NCBI GenBank assembly: GCA_964019135.1
Contig: OZ025248.1
Span: 44,633,670 to 44,697,669 of the forward strand
DNA from: Arenicola marina
Taxonomy: Eukaryota > Annelida > Polychaeta > Arenicolidae
Reading direction: 5' to 3'
DNA length: 64,000 nucleotides
Both the position numbers and the translations under genes were made by a program. A model generated the notes under the pieces. It saw only the letters and a program-made list of their open reading frames with translations. It had not been told where the DNA came from and did not search any database. How positions within the stretch are numbered: position 1 is the first letter of the stretch; the number at the start of each line of letters is the position of its first letter. This document shows positions 48,254 to 61,300 of the stretch, piece by piece.

Positions 48254-51250
48254 GTCACGTGACGTGTGGGATATCGGCACAGCTACTTAACGCTAAGTAA
48301 AGCGTTTCAACCGGTTTTCCTTCAAAGAACACGAAAAGGCAATTTATCAAAAGAATTTCTGCAAAGAGAAATGTGCCAACATTGAAGTGAATACCATTTT
48401 TGGGTAGTTTATTATCCGTAAGAGCTGGAGAAGCTATACCTGAAAGGCACTGTTAGTGAGCAGCAAACGTCAGTTTTATAAATGCGACCCCAGGGAAGAA
48501 ACCCGATTTTTAATTAGACGGGAGGGGGAGGTTGACGAGTAAGGGGAGGGAGGAGGGATATATGACATGTCTAGAGAACGCGGCTCAGTTGAGGTAGGGA
48601 GGGAGGGGGGGGTGTAAATCTAATATGGCAAGCTGGCGTACTCTGTTGCAAATCAACCGGTTGCTGGTTTTTATATTGACGTTACATAAAACTGTATGTG
48701 GATCCGTGTTACCCTTTCATCTCAGCTTCCCAGGGCCTTCTTGGCCCGGTTTGTTCAGTCAACATATGTATCTTTCTGGTCCCCCCACCCCCTCCCCTCC
48801 CCCAAAACCCCCCAAAAACCACATTGTGCTATTTATAGCGTATCCCAGTCGCAACCAGTATGTTGGAATCACCCGAGCGTGTCCTGTTTACGCCTCTGCT
48901 CGTCGTGCCCTGTCATGCCACGCGTCGTGCGCCATTGTCAAGGGATCCCGGGTGTGGGGGGGGGGGGGGTAGGCTGTGTGTCTGAGTGGAGATGGGAGTG
49001 GGGTAGGGGGTGAGGAGGGGAGGGGTGGCAGGGTCCACGAGGGCGAGAGATCAGCCGGTGCGTTGCTCGAGATTTGTCCAGCGAATTGCCCACTTAAACC
49101 TTAACATATCCTATATGACAAGCACGTCATTAAACCCCATGGTGTTCATTTGGTGAAGCATGTAAGCCTTTCAGCACCCGACCAGTCGGGAAAACCTCGT
49201 GCGCAAAATACGACAATCCATCCTAAAGTCTATCAGAACTATGCTAAAACTATGTCAATCCCGACATACCATTCGAAGTGATTTAAAAACGTGATTTAAC
49301 GTCGTTAGCTGCCAAAATTAACGCAGACAAAAATGAGGAGTTATGAGCGGGATCTCTGAAAGAGAGGCAAGATCGCCCCCTGGATTACAAATGGACTTCG
49401 GAAAATATTAAGGTTGGGTTTCCATTTAGAGAACATATTAAGGTCTCGCGTATAACTGGCCCCGCGAATTAAAATATATACAAATATTATCCTGAACTTA
49501 TGATAGTTTAGGGACTCTACTTATCAAGGGAAAATTATTAAACTCACATGCCTGGCATGCTTTGTATTTTACTCATGTAATATCTCTTTCCGAATAGGCA
49601 TTTAAAGAACTGCGATGCTTGATTCTTCTGCACTGGAAAACACACCAGATAGCTAAAAATATTTTAATTAGCGATCAGCGGTATTGGGGGGAAAATTTGA
49701 TTAACATGAAACGTAAAATACAATGCCACCGTGTACTGGAGCGTGTAGGCAAGGACAGTTTAATGTTACATTATAGCCTACACAGAGAAAATATCAGAAA
49801 CGTTCCTAAACGTTTCATAAAGCGTGGCAAGGCGTCAAAATTACGAAGCCTGTGTCAACTTCGGCGTAACTTGACATTATAAGGCCACCCCTGATTCTGG
49901 ACATACCAAGCAGACGCGCAAACGGCAATTGCTTCTTTTACAGGTTATCATAAATAGCCCTGACAACGCCTGTTTGACAACTCGGTCGAGACAATATATC
50001 ATTGCTTCACCAATAACACCATGTTATTCTTTAACAAATTACTCGGGACCAGAAATGCCTCTTACTAGTGAAACTCCTTTACGCTTAGCAGTGACCCACT
50101 CCGCTGGATCTCGGTTTCAGCCTGCATTCCCATGGGGGTTTACAAAAAGAATAGGCGCATTTGGAAGTTCTGAAATATCTAGAGGGATGTCTAGGGCTAA
50201 ATAGCCCCCAAAATGTCATTACATACATTTCAAATCTATATAAACACTCGGAATGGCTCCGCCGAAAAGTTAAGGTTGTCAGGGCAGGGAACCCCCAAAC
50301 TGGTGTATTGTTAACAACAATTTATATATGAACATTAAAGGCGAACATTATACGCTTCGGCACTAGCAGGTTTTAGAAGTAAATGAGGTGTTAATTATAC
50401 GGGAATTTCAAAATTATCAAACTTGCCTTAGTGATACCACACGACCCCCAGTGATGTCAATATAATACCCCCCCCCCCCCTCCCCACATACCTTGCAAAC
50501 ATAAATAATTCTCTCTCCTCCAATCCCGCCAGACTAATCCACTGATATATATACCCATGTATTCCCCGTTATATGTATTTAATTAGCGGTATAATATGTA
50601 ACAGTTATATGCTATATGCTAGATGTAATGTACTGTATTGACATTTAGATTAATCCCTTTACACTTGTTATATGTACCTGTTGACTTTCTGAATGATGTA
50701 GCAATGAAAACAAATACATTGTAGAGAAGAAGTCGGTACAAAGAGTTGAACGGGTAACATTAGACTGTGTAACTGCGCAGCGCACTTTAAAGGACGCCTC
50801 CTTCTGGAACGAAGAAGGCGTTAAGTTAGCGGCATTTGGTTCAGGTTGTCATCCTAAACAAAAAATCTAGGGCCATCGAACGACAAGAAAGAAGGGGGAA
50901 AAAAGGCCAAAAATCGGCCCATGGAGATTGTTGTAAATCTGACGCACTATACTATATTTAGAGTGTTTACCGGTCGCAGACCTGCAAAGAACACAGGTGA
51001 GTGTGCGACGTGACACGTGACACGTGAAACGTGACACGTGTCACAATGTTTTTCCCGCATGTTGTTGTATTCGAAGTTTAGCAAGGCACAAGTGATATTG
51101 AGAGAGTAATGAAATATTAGTGCCAGATAGAAGCTTGTATAATTTTGGATCAAACTGAATATCTCAGTAATATACAGTTACACAAGGCAAATAGAAATGT
51201 ATAGTCTCGGCACTTTATTTGCGTAGTATCAGTTTAATCTTCCATGCCTG
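48254..51250. other. intergenic sequence, no gene supported
   Basis: Mostly unique, moderately AT-rich sequence with G- or C-runs at 48595-48612, 48780-48815, 48955-48970 and 50469-50482. A cluster of ACGTGACACGTG-type 9- to 10-bp repeats lies at 51007-51042. Open frames up to about 90 codons carry no recognisable domain or splice structure. Confidence 0.6.
51007..51042. repeat. short CACGTG-rich palindromic repeat
   Basis: Four tandem GTGACACGTG-like units ending GACACGTGTCAC. Each overlaps an ACGTG core, and the last is a 12-bp palindrome with a full CACGTG E-box. Function is unknown. Confidence 0.7.
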
Positions 51251-52060
51251 CCGCGAACAAAGTGGTTTTGTTCTTCAAAACAAGGCTAGCTTGTGCTGAA
51301 TCAACTCCAATCCAACATAAAGTCACGACTGCTAATTTCTATGCAGATATCATGTAAGATCCTGGAAACAAACTAAATTCTCCGAAACAAATACCCTGTT
51401 GTAAACCAAGAATGCCGAAAAATAAGGGCGGCACGTTTGGGTGACGTGTCCCCTTTCCACTAAGGCTTAAGGAACAACTGGTCAAGGTCAGCCGTGACCG
51501 GTAAGTGGAACCCGTCAAGCCACCTTCTGACTACTGAAATGAATTTTTCAGATATTATTTGCCCCCTAAACCGCAATGGATGTGTTACCAGCGCTGCACG
51601 GTGCATGGAAACCACGGGGAGCCAGAAACATCCGGGTCACCAGTCTTCCATGACTACCATCAGACGATACATTTTTTGGCTTGTGAAGAATTGCTCGATG
51701 ATGTCCTTGTCCGCTGGGGGGGTGGGGGGGGGATCCCATGGCTCGCTAAACAAGTCTCCTCGCTTAACCCGTATCATACAATAATGTGTGAGAATCATTA
51801 TATTCACAGAGGGGCAGATGTTATCAAGTGATGTGGTTACTCACCTCGAGGGAGATGGTGGGAGGGGAGGGGCTGGCTGAACGTCATTCTCTTTACAGAG
51901 AGACATCCTGGACCTGCAGGTTCGCGGAACCGGCGTGACTCACTCTCATGGTTAGCCATACCCTTACAGCGGCGCCTTCATTTTTTAACTGCTGTATGCG
52001 TCCTTTGTTGTCGAGACGGATGGGGTTATTAGTGCATATAAATTACATATGAAGTTGGGG
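51250..52060 (+). repeat. dispersed repeat, copy 2
   Basis: Second copy of the sequence at 6300-7120, same orientation. Matching landmarks: AAAGTCACGACT, AAACTAAATTCTCCGAAAC, AGAAACATCCGGGTCACC, TGTCCTTGTCCGC with a G-run, GCGGAACCGGCGTGA and CCCTTACAGCGGC. Open frames differ from copy 1. Element type unknown. Confidence 0.7.
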
Positions 52061-52087
52061 ATCGGAACAAAAGATTGGTCACGGATA

Positions 52088-52126
52088 TACCCTGTCTCAG
52101 TCTGGGTCCATGGTTATTAAATCACA
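52088..52126 (-). repeat. 39-bp inverted motif, right copy
   Basis: Exact reverse complement of 6237-6275, lying about 25 bp beyond the dispersed repeat. Here about 270 bp of unrelated sequence (52127-52393) separates it from the satellite, unlike the left side where it touches the array. Confidence 0.85.
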
Positions 52127-52393
52127 CCACTGTTAATATATTACTTCGCAGCGCCTTATGTCATCCTTTTTTGCAGCACATGTTTTGCGGGTTGGGTCCG
52201 TGGTGCACTTAAGATCCCTGGCCTACTCTCCCATTCATAGACGAGTGTTCTCGAGGGTACTACATCTCCATGAAGGATGGGCAGTGCGGAGGTAACCACC
52301 CCCTACCACACCCTCACGTTTATATCACGTTTATATCCTAAGCAAATACCAGACAATGAGGCAAATGTTACTAACTATATATCATCGGTGCAT
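52127..52393. other. unique spacer
   Basis: About 270 bp between the 39-bp motif and the right satellite. No gene, RNA or repeat is recognised. Confidence 0.5.
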
Positions 52394-55300
52394 TAACTGA
52401 TCCTTTAGACCAACCAAACAAACACCCACACCCCGGGTTATTGAGCTAACCCTTAGACTGACCAAACAGAAACCCACACCCCGTGTTATTGAGCTGACCC
52501 CTTAGACTGACCAAACAGAAACCCACACCCCTGGTTATTGAGCTGACCCCTTAGACTGACCAAAGAGGCACACACACCCCGGGTTATTGAGCTGACCCCT
52601 TAGACTGACCAAACAGACACCCACACCCCGAGTTATTGAGCTGACCCCTTGGACTGCCCAAACAGACAGCCATACCCCTGGTTATTGAGCTGACCCCTTA
52701 GACTGACCAAACAAACACCTACACCCACCCACACCCACACACAAGTGGTCAGCTCAATAACAAGGGGTGTGTTGTGACTAACCAAACAACACCTACAACC
52801 CGGATTATTGAGCTGACCCGTTAGACTGACAAAGCAGGCACCCACACCCCGGGTTATTGAGCTGATCCCTTGGAATGACCAAAAAGACACACACACCCCG
52901 GGTTATTGAGCTGACCCCTTAGACTGACCAAACAGACACCCACACCCCGAGTTATTGAGCTGACCCCTTGGACTGCCCAAACAGACATCCATACCCCTGG
53001 TTATTGAGCTGACCCCTTAGACTGACCAAACAGACACCCAACCCCCGGGTTATTGAGCTGACCCCTTAGACTGACCAAGCAGACAGCCACACCGCGGGTT
53101 ATTGAGCTGACTCCTTAGACTAACCAAACGGACGCCCACAACTCGGGTTATTGAGCTGACCCCTTAGACTGACCAAACAGACACCCACACTACGGGTTAT
53201 TCAGCTGGCCCCTTAGACTTACCAAACAGACAACCACACCCCTTGTTATTGAGCGGAACCCTTAGACTGACCAAACAGACACCCACACCCCGGGTTATTG
53301 AGCTGACCCCTTAGACTGACCAAGAAGACACCAACGCCCCTTGTTAATGAGCTGACCCCTTAGACTGACCAAACAGAGACACACGCCCAGAGTTATTGAG
53401 CTGACTCCTTAGACTGACCAAACCGACACCCACACCCCTGGTTATTGAGCTGACCCCTTAGACTGACCAAGCAGACAGTCACACCCCGGATTATTGAGCT
53501 AAACCCCTTAGACTGACCAAACAGACACCCACACTACGGATTGTTCAGCTGGCCCCTTAGACTGACCAAACAGACAACCACACCCCTGGTTAGTGAGCGG
53601 ACCCCTTAGACTGACCAAACAGACACCCACACCCCTGGTTATTGAGCTGACCCCTTAGACTGACCAAAGAGACACACACACCCCGGGTTATGGAGCTGAC
53701 CCCTTAGACTGACCAAACAGACACCCACACCCCGGGTTATTGAGCTGATCCCTTAGACTGACCAAGCAGACACCCACATCCCGGGTTATTGAGGTGACCC
53801 CTTAGACTGACCAAACAGACACCAACGCCCCTTGTTAATGAGCTGACCCCGTAGACTGACCAAACAGACACACACACCCCAGGTTATGGAGCTGACTCCT
53901 TAGACTAACCAAACGGACACCCACAACCCGGGTTATTGAGCTGACCCCCTAGACTGACCAAGGAGACAGTCACACCCCGGGTTATTGAGCTGACCCCTTA
54001 GACTGACCAAACAGATACCCACAACCGGGTTATTGAGCTGACCCCTTAGACTGACCAAGCAGACAACCACACCCCTTGTTATTGAGCGGACCACTTAGAC
54101 TGACCAAACAGACACCCACACCCACGGTTATTGAGCTGACCCCTTAGACTGACCAAACAGACACCCACACCCCTGGTTATTGAGCTGACCCCTTAGACTG
54201 ACCAAACAGACACCCCCACCCCTTGTTATGGAACTGACCCCTTAGACTGACCAAACAGACACACACACCCAGGGTTATTGAGCTGACTCCTTAGACTAAC
54301 CAAACGGACACCCACAACCCGGGTTATTGAGTCGACCATTTAGACTGACCAAGCAGACAGTCACACCCCGGGTTATTGAGCTGACTCCTTAGACTAACCA
54401 AACGGACGCCCACAACCTGGGTTATTGAGCTGGCCCCTTAGACTGACCAAACAGACAACCACACCCCTTGTTATTGAGCGGACCCCTTAGACTGACCAAA
54501 CCGACACCCACACCCCTGGTTATTGAGCTGACCCCTTAGACTGACCAAACACACACACCCCGGTTTATTGAGCTGACCCCTTAAACTGACCAAACAGACA
54601 CCCACACTACGGGTTATTGAGCTGACCCCTTAGACTGACCAAACAGACAACCACACCCCTGGTTATTGAGCGGACCCCTTAGACTGACCAAACAGACACC
54701 CACACCCCTGGTTATTGCGCTGACCCCTTAGACTGACCAAACAGACACCCACAACCCGGGTTATTGAGCTGACCCCCTAGACTGACCAAGCAGACAGTCA
54801 CACCCCGGGTTATTGAGCTGACCCCTTAGACTGACCAAACAGACACCCACACTACGGGTTAGTCAGCTGGCCCCTTAGACTGACCAAACAGACAACCACA
54901 CCCCTTGTTATTGAGCGGACCCCTTAGACTGACCAAACCGACACCCACACCCCTGGTTATTGAGCTGACCCCTTAGACTGACCAAACACACACACCCCGG
55001 GTTCTTGAGCTGACCCCTTAAACTGACCAAACAGACACCCACACTACGGGTTATTCAGCTGGCCCCTTAGACTGACCAAACAGACAACCACACCCCTGGT
55101 TATTGAGCGGACCCCTTAGACTGACCAAACAGACACCCACACCCCTGGTTATTGAGCTGACCCCTTAGACTGACCAAACAGACACACACACCCCGGGTTA
55201 TTGAGCTGACCCCTTAGACTGACCAAACAGACACCCACACCCCGGGTTATTGAGCTGATCCCTTAGACTGACCAAACAACGCCTAAACCCCGGATTATTG

Positions 55301-58300
55301 AGCTGACCAGTTAGACTGACAAAGCAGGCACCCACACCCCGGGTTATTGAGCTGATCCCTTGGAATGACCAAAAAGACACACACACCCCGGGTTATTGAG
55401 CTGATCCCTTAGACTAATCAAACATACACTCACGCCCCGGGTTATTGAGCTGACCCCTTAGACTGACCAAACAGACACCCACACCCCGAGCTATTGAGCC
55501 GACCCCTTGGACTGCCCAAACAGACAGCCATACCCCTGGTTATTGAGCTGACCCCTTAGACTGACCAAACAGACACCCAACCCCCGGGTTATTGAGCTGA
55601 CCCCTTAGACTGACCAAGCAGACAGCCACACCCCGGGTTATTGAGCTGACTCCTTAGACTAACCAAACGGACGCCCACAACTCGGGTTATTGAGCTGACC
55701 CCTTAGACTGACCAAACAGACACCCACATTACGGGTTATTCAGCTGGCCCCTTAGACTTACCAAACAGACAACCACACCCCTTGTTATTGAGTGGAACCC
55801 TTAGGCTGACCAAACAGACACCCACACCCCGGGTTATTGAGCTGATCCCTTGGAATGACCAAAAAGACACACACACCCCGGGTTATTGAGCTGACCCCTT
55901 AGACTGACCAAACAGACACCCACACCCCGAGTTATTGAGCTGACCCCTTGGACTGCCCAAACAGACAGCCATACCCCTGGTTATTGAGCTGACCCCTTAG
56001 ACTGACCAAACAGACACCCAACCCCCGGGTTATTGAGCTGACCCCTTAGACTGACCAAGCAGACAGCCACACCCCGGGTTATTGAGCTGACTCCTTAGAC
56101 TAACCAAACGGACGCCCACAACTCGGGTTATTGAGCTGACCCCTTAGACTGACCAAACAGACACCCACACTACGGGTTATTCAGCTGGCCCCTTAGACTT
56201 ACCAAACAGACAACCACACCCCTTGTTATTGAGCGGAACCCTTAGACTGACCAAACAGACACCCACACCCCGGGTTATTGAGCTGACCCCTTAAACTGAC
56301 CAAATAGACACCCACACCCCTTGTTATGGAACTGACCCCTTAGACTGACCAAGAAGACACCAACGCCCCTTGTTAATGAGCTGACCTCTTAGACTGACCA
56401 AACAGAGACACACGCCCAGAGTTATTGAGCTGACTCCTTAGACTCACCAAACGGACACCCACAACCCGGGTTATTGAGCTGACCCCTTAGACTGACCAAG
56501 CAGACAGTCACACCCCGGATTATTGAGCTAAACCCCTTAGACTGACCAAACAGACACCCACACTACGGGTTGTTCAGCTGGCCCCTTAGACTGACCAAAC
56601 AGACAACCACACCCCTGGTTATTGAGCGGACCCCTTAGACTGACCAAACAGACACCCACACCCCTGGTTATTGAGCTGACCCCTTAGACTGACCAAAGAG
56701 ACACACACACCCCGGGTTATGGAGCTGACCCCTTAGACTGACCAAGCAGACACCCACATCCCGGGTTATTGAGCTGACCCCCTAGACTGACCAAGGAGAC
56801 AGTCACACCCCGGGTTATTGAGCTGACCCCTTAGACTGACCAAACAGACACCCACAACCGGGTTATTGAGCTGACCCCTTAGACTGACCAAGCAGACAAC
56901 CACACCCCTTGTTATTGAGCGGACCACTTAGACTGACCAAACAGACACCCACACCCACGGTTATTGAGCTGACCCCTTAGACTGACCAAAGAGACACACA
57001 CACCCCGGGTTATGGAGCTGACCCCTTAGACTGACCAAACAGACACCCACACCCCGGGTTATTGAGCTGACCCCTTAGACTGACCAAACAGACACCCCCA
57101 CCCCTTGTTATGGAACTGACCCCTTAGACTGACCAAACAGACACCAACGCCCCTTGTTAATGAGCTGACCCCTTAGACTGACCAAACAGACACACACACC
57201 CAGGGTTATTGAGCTGACCCCTTAGACTGACCAAACAGACACACACACCCCGGGTTATTGAGCTGACCCCTTAGACTGACCAAACAGACACCCACACCCC
57301 GGGTTATTGAGCTGATCCCTTAGACTGACCAAACAACGCCTAAACCCCGGATTATTGAGCTGACCAGTTAGACTGACAAAGCAGGCACCCACACCCCGGG
57401 TTATTGAGCTGATCCCTTGGAATGACCAAAAAGACACACACACCCCGGGTTATTGAGCTGATCCCTTAGACTAATCAAACATACACTCACGCCCCGGGTT
57501 ATTGAGCTGACCCCTTAGACTGACCAAACAGACACCCACACCCCGAGCTATTGAGCTGACCCCTTGGACTGCCCAAACAGACAGCCATACCCCTGGTTAT
57601 TGAGCTGACCCCTTAGACTGACCAAACAGACACCCAACCCCCGGGTTATTGAGCTGACCCCTTAGACTGACCAAGCAGACAGCCACACCCCGGGTTATTG
57701 AGCTGACTCCTTAGACTAACCAAACGGACGCCCACAACTCGGGTTATTGAGCTGACCCCTTAGACTGACCAAACAGACACCCACATTACGGGTTATTCAG
57801 CTGGCCCCTTAGACTTACCAAACAGACAACCACACCCCTTGTTATTGAGTGGAACCCTTAGGCTGACCAAACAGACACCCACACCCCGGGTTATTGAGCT
57901 GATCCCTTGGAATGACCAAAAAGACACACACACCCCGGGTTATTGAGCTGACCCCTTAGACTGACCAAACAGACACCCACACCCCGAGTTATTGAGCTGA
58001 CCCCTTGGACTGCCCAAACAGACAGCCATACCCCTGGTTATTGAGCTGACCCCTTAGACTGACCAAACAGACACCCAACCCCCGGGTTATTGAGCTGACC
58101 CCTTAGACTGACCAAGCAGACAGCCACACCCCGGGTTATTGAGCTGACTCCTTAGACTAACCAAACGGACGCCCACAACTCGGGTTATTGAGCTGACCCC
58201 TTAGACTGACCAAACAGACACCCACACTACGGGTTATTCAGCTGGCCCCTTAGACTTACCAAACAGACAACCACACCCCTTGTTATTGAGCGGAACCCTT

Positions 58301-61300
58301 AGACTGACCAAACAGACACCCACACCCCGGGTTATTGAGCTGACCCCTTAAACTGACCAAATAGACACCCACACCCCTTGTTATGGAACTGACCCCTTAG
58401 ACTGACCAAGAAGACACCAACGCCCCTTGTTAATGAGCTGACCCCTTAGACTGACCAAACAGAGACACACGCCCAGAGTTATTGAGCTGACTCCTTAGAC
58501 TCACCAAACGGACACCCACAACCCGGGTTATTGAGCTGACCCCTTAGACTGACCAAGCAGACAGTCACACCCCGGATTATTGAGCTAAACCCCTTAGACT
58601 GACCAAACAGACACCCACACTACGGGTTGTTCAGCTGGCCCCTTAGACTGACCAAACAGACAACCACACCCCTGGTTATTGAGCGGACCCCTTAGACTGA
58701 CCAAACAGACACCCACACCCCTGGTTATTGAGCTGACCCCTTAGACTGACCAAAGAGACACACACACCCCGGGTTATGGAGCTGACCCCTTAGACTGACC
58801 AAGCAGACACCCACATCCCGGGTTATTGAGCTGACCCCCTAGACTGACCAAGGAGACAGTCACACCCCGGGTTATTGAGCTGACCCCTTAGACTGACCAA
58901 ACAGACACCCACAACCGGGTTATTGAGCTGACCCCTTAGACTGACCAAGCAGACAACCACACCCCTTGTTATTGAGCGGACCACTTAGACTGACCAAACA
59001 GACACCCACACCCACGGTTATTGAGCTGACCCCTTAGACTGACCAAAGAGACACACACACCCCGGGTTATGGAGCTGACCCCTTAGACTGACCAAACAGA
59101 CACCCACACCCCGGGTTATTGAGCTGACCCCTTAGACTGACCAAACAGACACCCCCACCCCTTGTTATGGAACTGACCCCTTAGACTGACCAAACAGACA
59201 CCAACGCCCCTTGTTAATGAGCTGACCCCTTAGACTGACCAAACAGACACACACACCCAGGGTTATTGAGCTGACTCCTTAGACTAACCAAACGGACACC
59301 CACAACCCGGGTTATTGAGTCGACCATTTAGACTGACCAAGCAGACAGTCACACCCCGGGTTATTGAGCTGACTCCTTAGACTAACCAAACGGACGCCCA
59401 CAACCTGGGTTATTGAGCTGGCCCCTTAGACTGACCAAATAGACAACCACACCCCTTGTTATTGAGCGGACCCCTTAGACTGACCAAACCGACACCCACA
59501 CCCCTGGTTATTGAGCTGACCCCTTAGACTGACCAAACACACACACCCCGGTTTATTGAGCTGACCCCTTAAACTGACCAAACAGACACCCACACTACGG
59601 GTTATTGAGCTGACCCCTTAGACTGACCAAACAGACAACCACACCCCTGGTTATTGAGCGGACCCCTTAGACTGACCAAACAGACACCCACACCCCTGGT
59701 TATTGAGCTGACCCCTTAGACTGACCAAAGAGACACACACACCCCGGGTTATTGCGCTGACCCCTTAGACTGACCAAACAGACACCCACAACCCGGGTTA
59801 TTGAGCTGACCCCCTAGACTGACCAAGCAGACAGTCACATCCCGGGTTATTGAGCTGACCCCTTAGACTGACCAAACAGACACCCACACTACGGGTTAGC
59901 CAGCTGGCCCCTTAGACTGACCAAACAGACAACCACACCCCGGGTTATTGAGCTGATCCCTTAGACTGACCAAACAGACACCCACCCCCCTTGTTATGGA
60001 ACTGACCCCTTAGACTGACCAAACAGACACCAACGCCCCTTGTTAATGAGCTGACCCCTTAGACTGACCAAACAGACACACACACCCAGGGTTATTGAGC
60101 TGACTCCTCAGACTAACCAAACGGACACCCACAACCCGGGTTATTGAGCTGACCCCTTAGACTGACCAAGCAGACAGTCACACCCCGGTTTATTGAGCTG
60201 ACTCCTTAGACTAACCAAACGGACGCCCACAACCTGGGTTATGGAGCTGGCCCCTTAGACTGACCAAACAGGCAACCACACCCCTTGTTATTGAGCGGAC
60301 CCCTTAGACTGACCAAACCGACACCCACACCCCTGGTTATTGAGCTGACCCCTTAGACTGACCAAACACACACACCCCGGGTTCTTGAGCTGACCCCTTA
60401 AACTGACCAAACAGACACCCACACTACGGGTTATTCAGCTGGCCCCTTAGACTGACCAAACAGACAACCACACCCCTGGTTATTGAGCGGACCCCTTAGA
60501 CTGACCAAACAGACACCCACACCCCTGGTTATTGAGCTGACCCCTTAGACTGACCAAACAGACACACACACCCCGGGTTATTGAGCTGACCCCTTAGACT
60601 GACCAAACAGACCTCCACACCCCGGGTTATTGAGCTGATCCCTTAGACTGACCAAACAACGCCTAAACCCCGGATTATTGAGCTGACCAGTTAGACTGAC
60701 AAAGCAGGCACCCACACCCCGGGTTATTGAGCTGATCCCTTGGAATGACCAAAAAGACACACACACCCCGGGTTATTGAGCTGATCCCTTAGACTAATCA
60801 AACATACACTCACGCCCCGGGTTATTGAGCTGACCCCTTAGACTGACCAAACAGACACCCATACCCCGAGTTATTGAGCTGACCCCTCGGACTGCCCAAA
60901 CAGACATCCATACCCCTGGTTATTGAGCTGACCCCTTAGACTGACCAAACAGACACCCAACCCCCGGGTTATTGAGCTGACCCCTTAGACTGACCAAGCA
61001 GACAGCCACACCCCGGGTTATTGAGCTGACTCCTTAGACTAACCAAACGGACGCCCACAACTCGGGTTATTGAGCTGACCCCTTAGACTGACCAAACAGA
61101 CACCCACATTACGGGTTATTCAGCTGGCCCCTTAGACTTACCAAACAGACAACCACACCTCTTGTTATTGAGTGGAACCCTTAGGCTGACCAAACAGACA
61201 CCCACACCCCGGGTTATTGAGCTGACCCCTTAGACTGACCAAACAGACACCCACACCCCTTGTTATGGAACTGACCCCTTAGAGTGACCAAGCAGACACC

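Noticed and set aside
49619..50204. Two open frames of about 90 codons in intergenic DNA
   Set aside because: No domain, no splice partners and ordinary length for AT-rich noncoding DNA.
52633..60766. Repeated 62-88 codon frames in the right array
   Set aside because: Identical frames recur only because the satellite block was amplified; no start context or domain.
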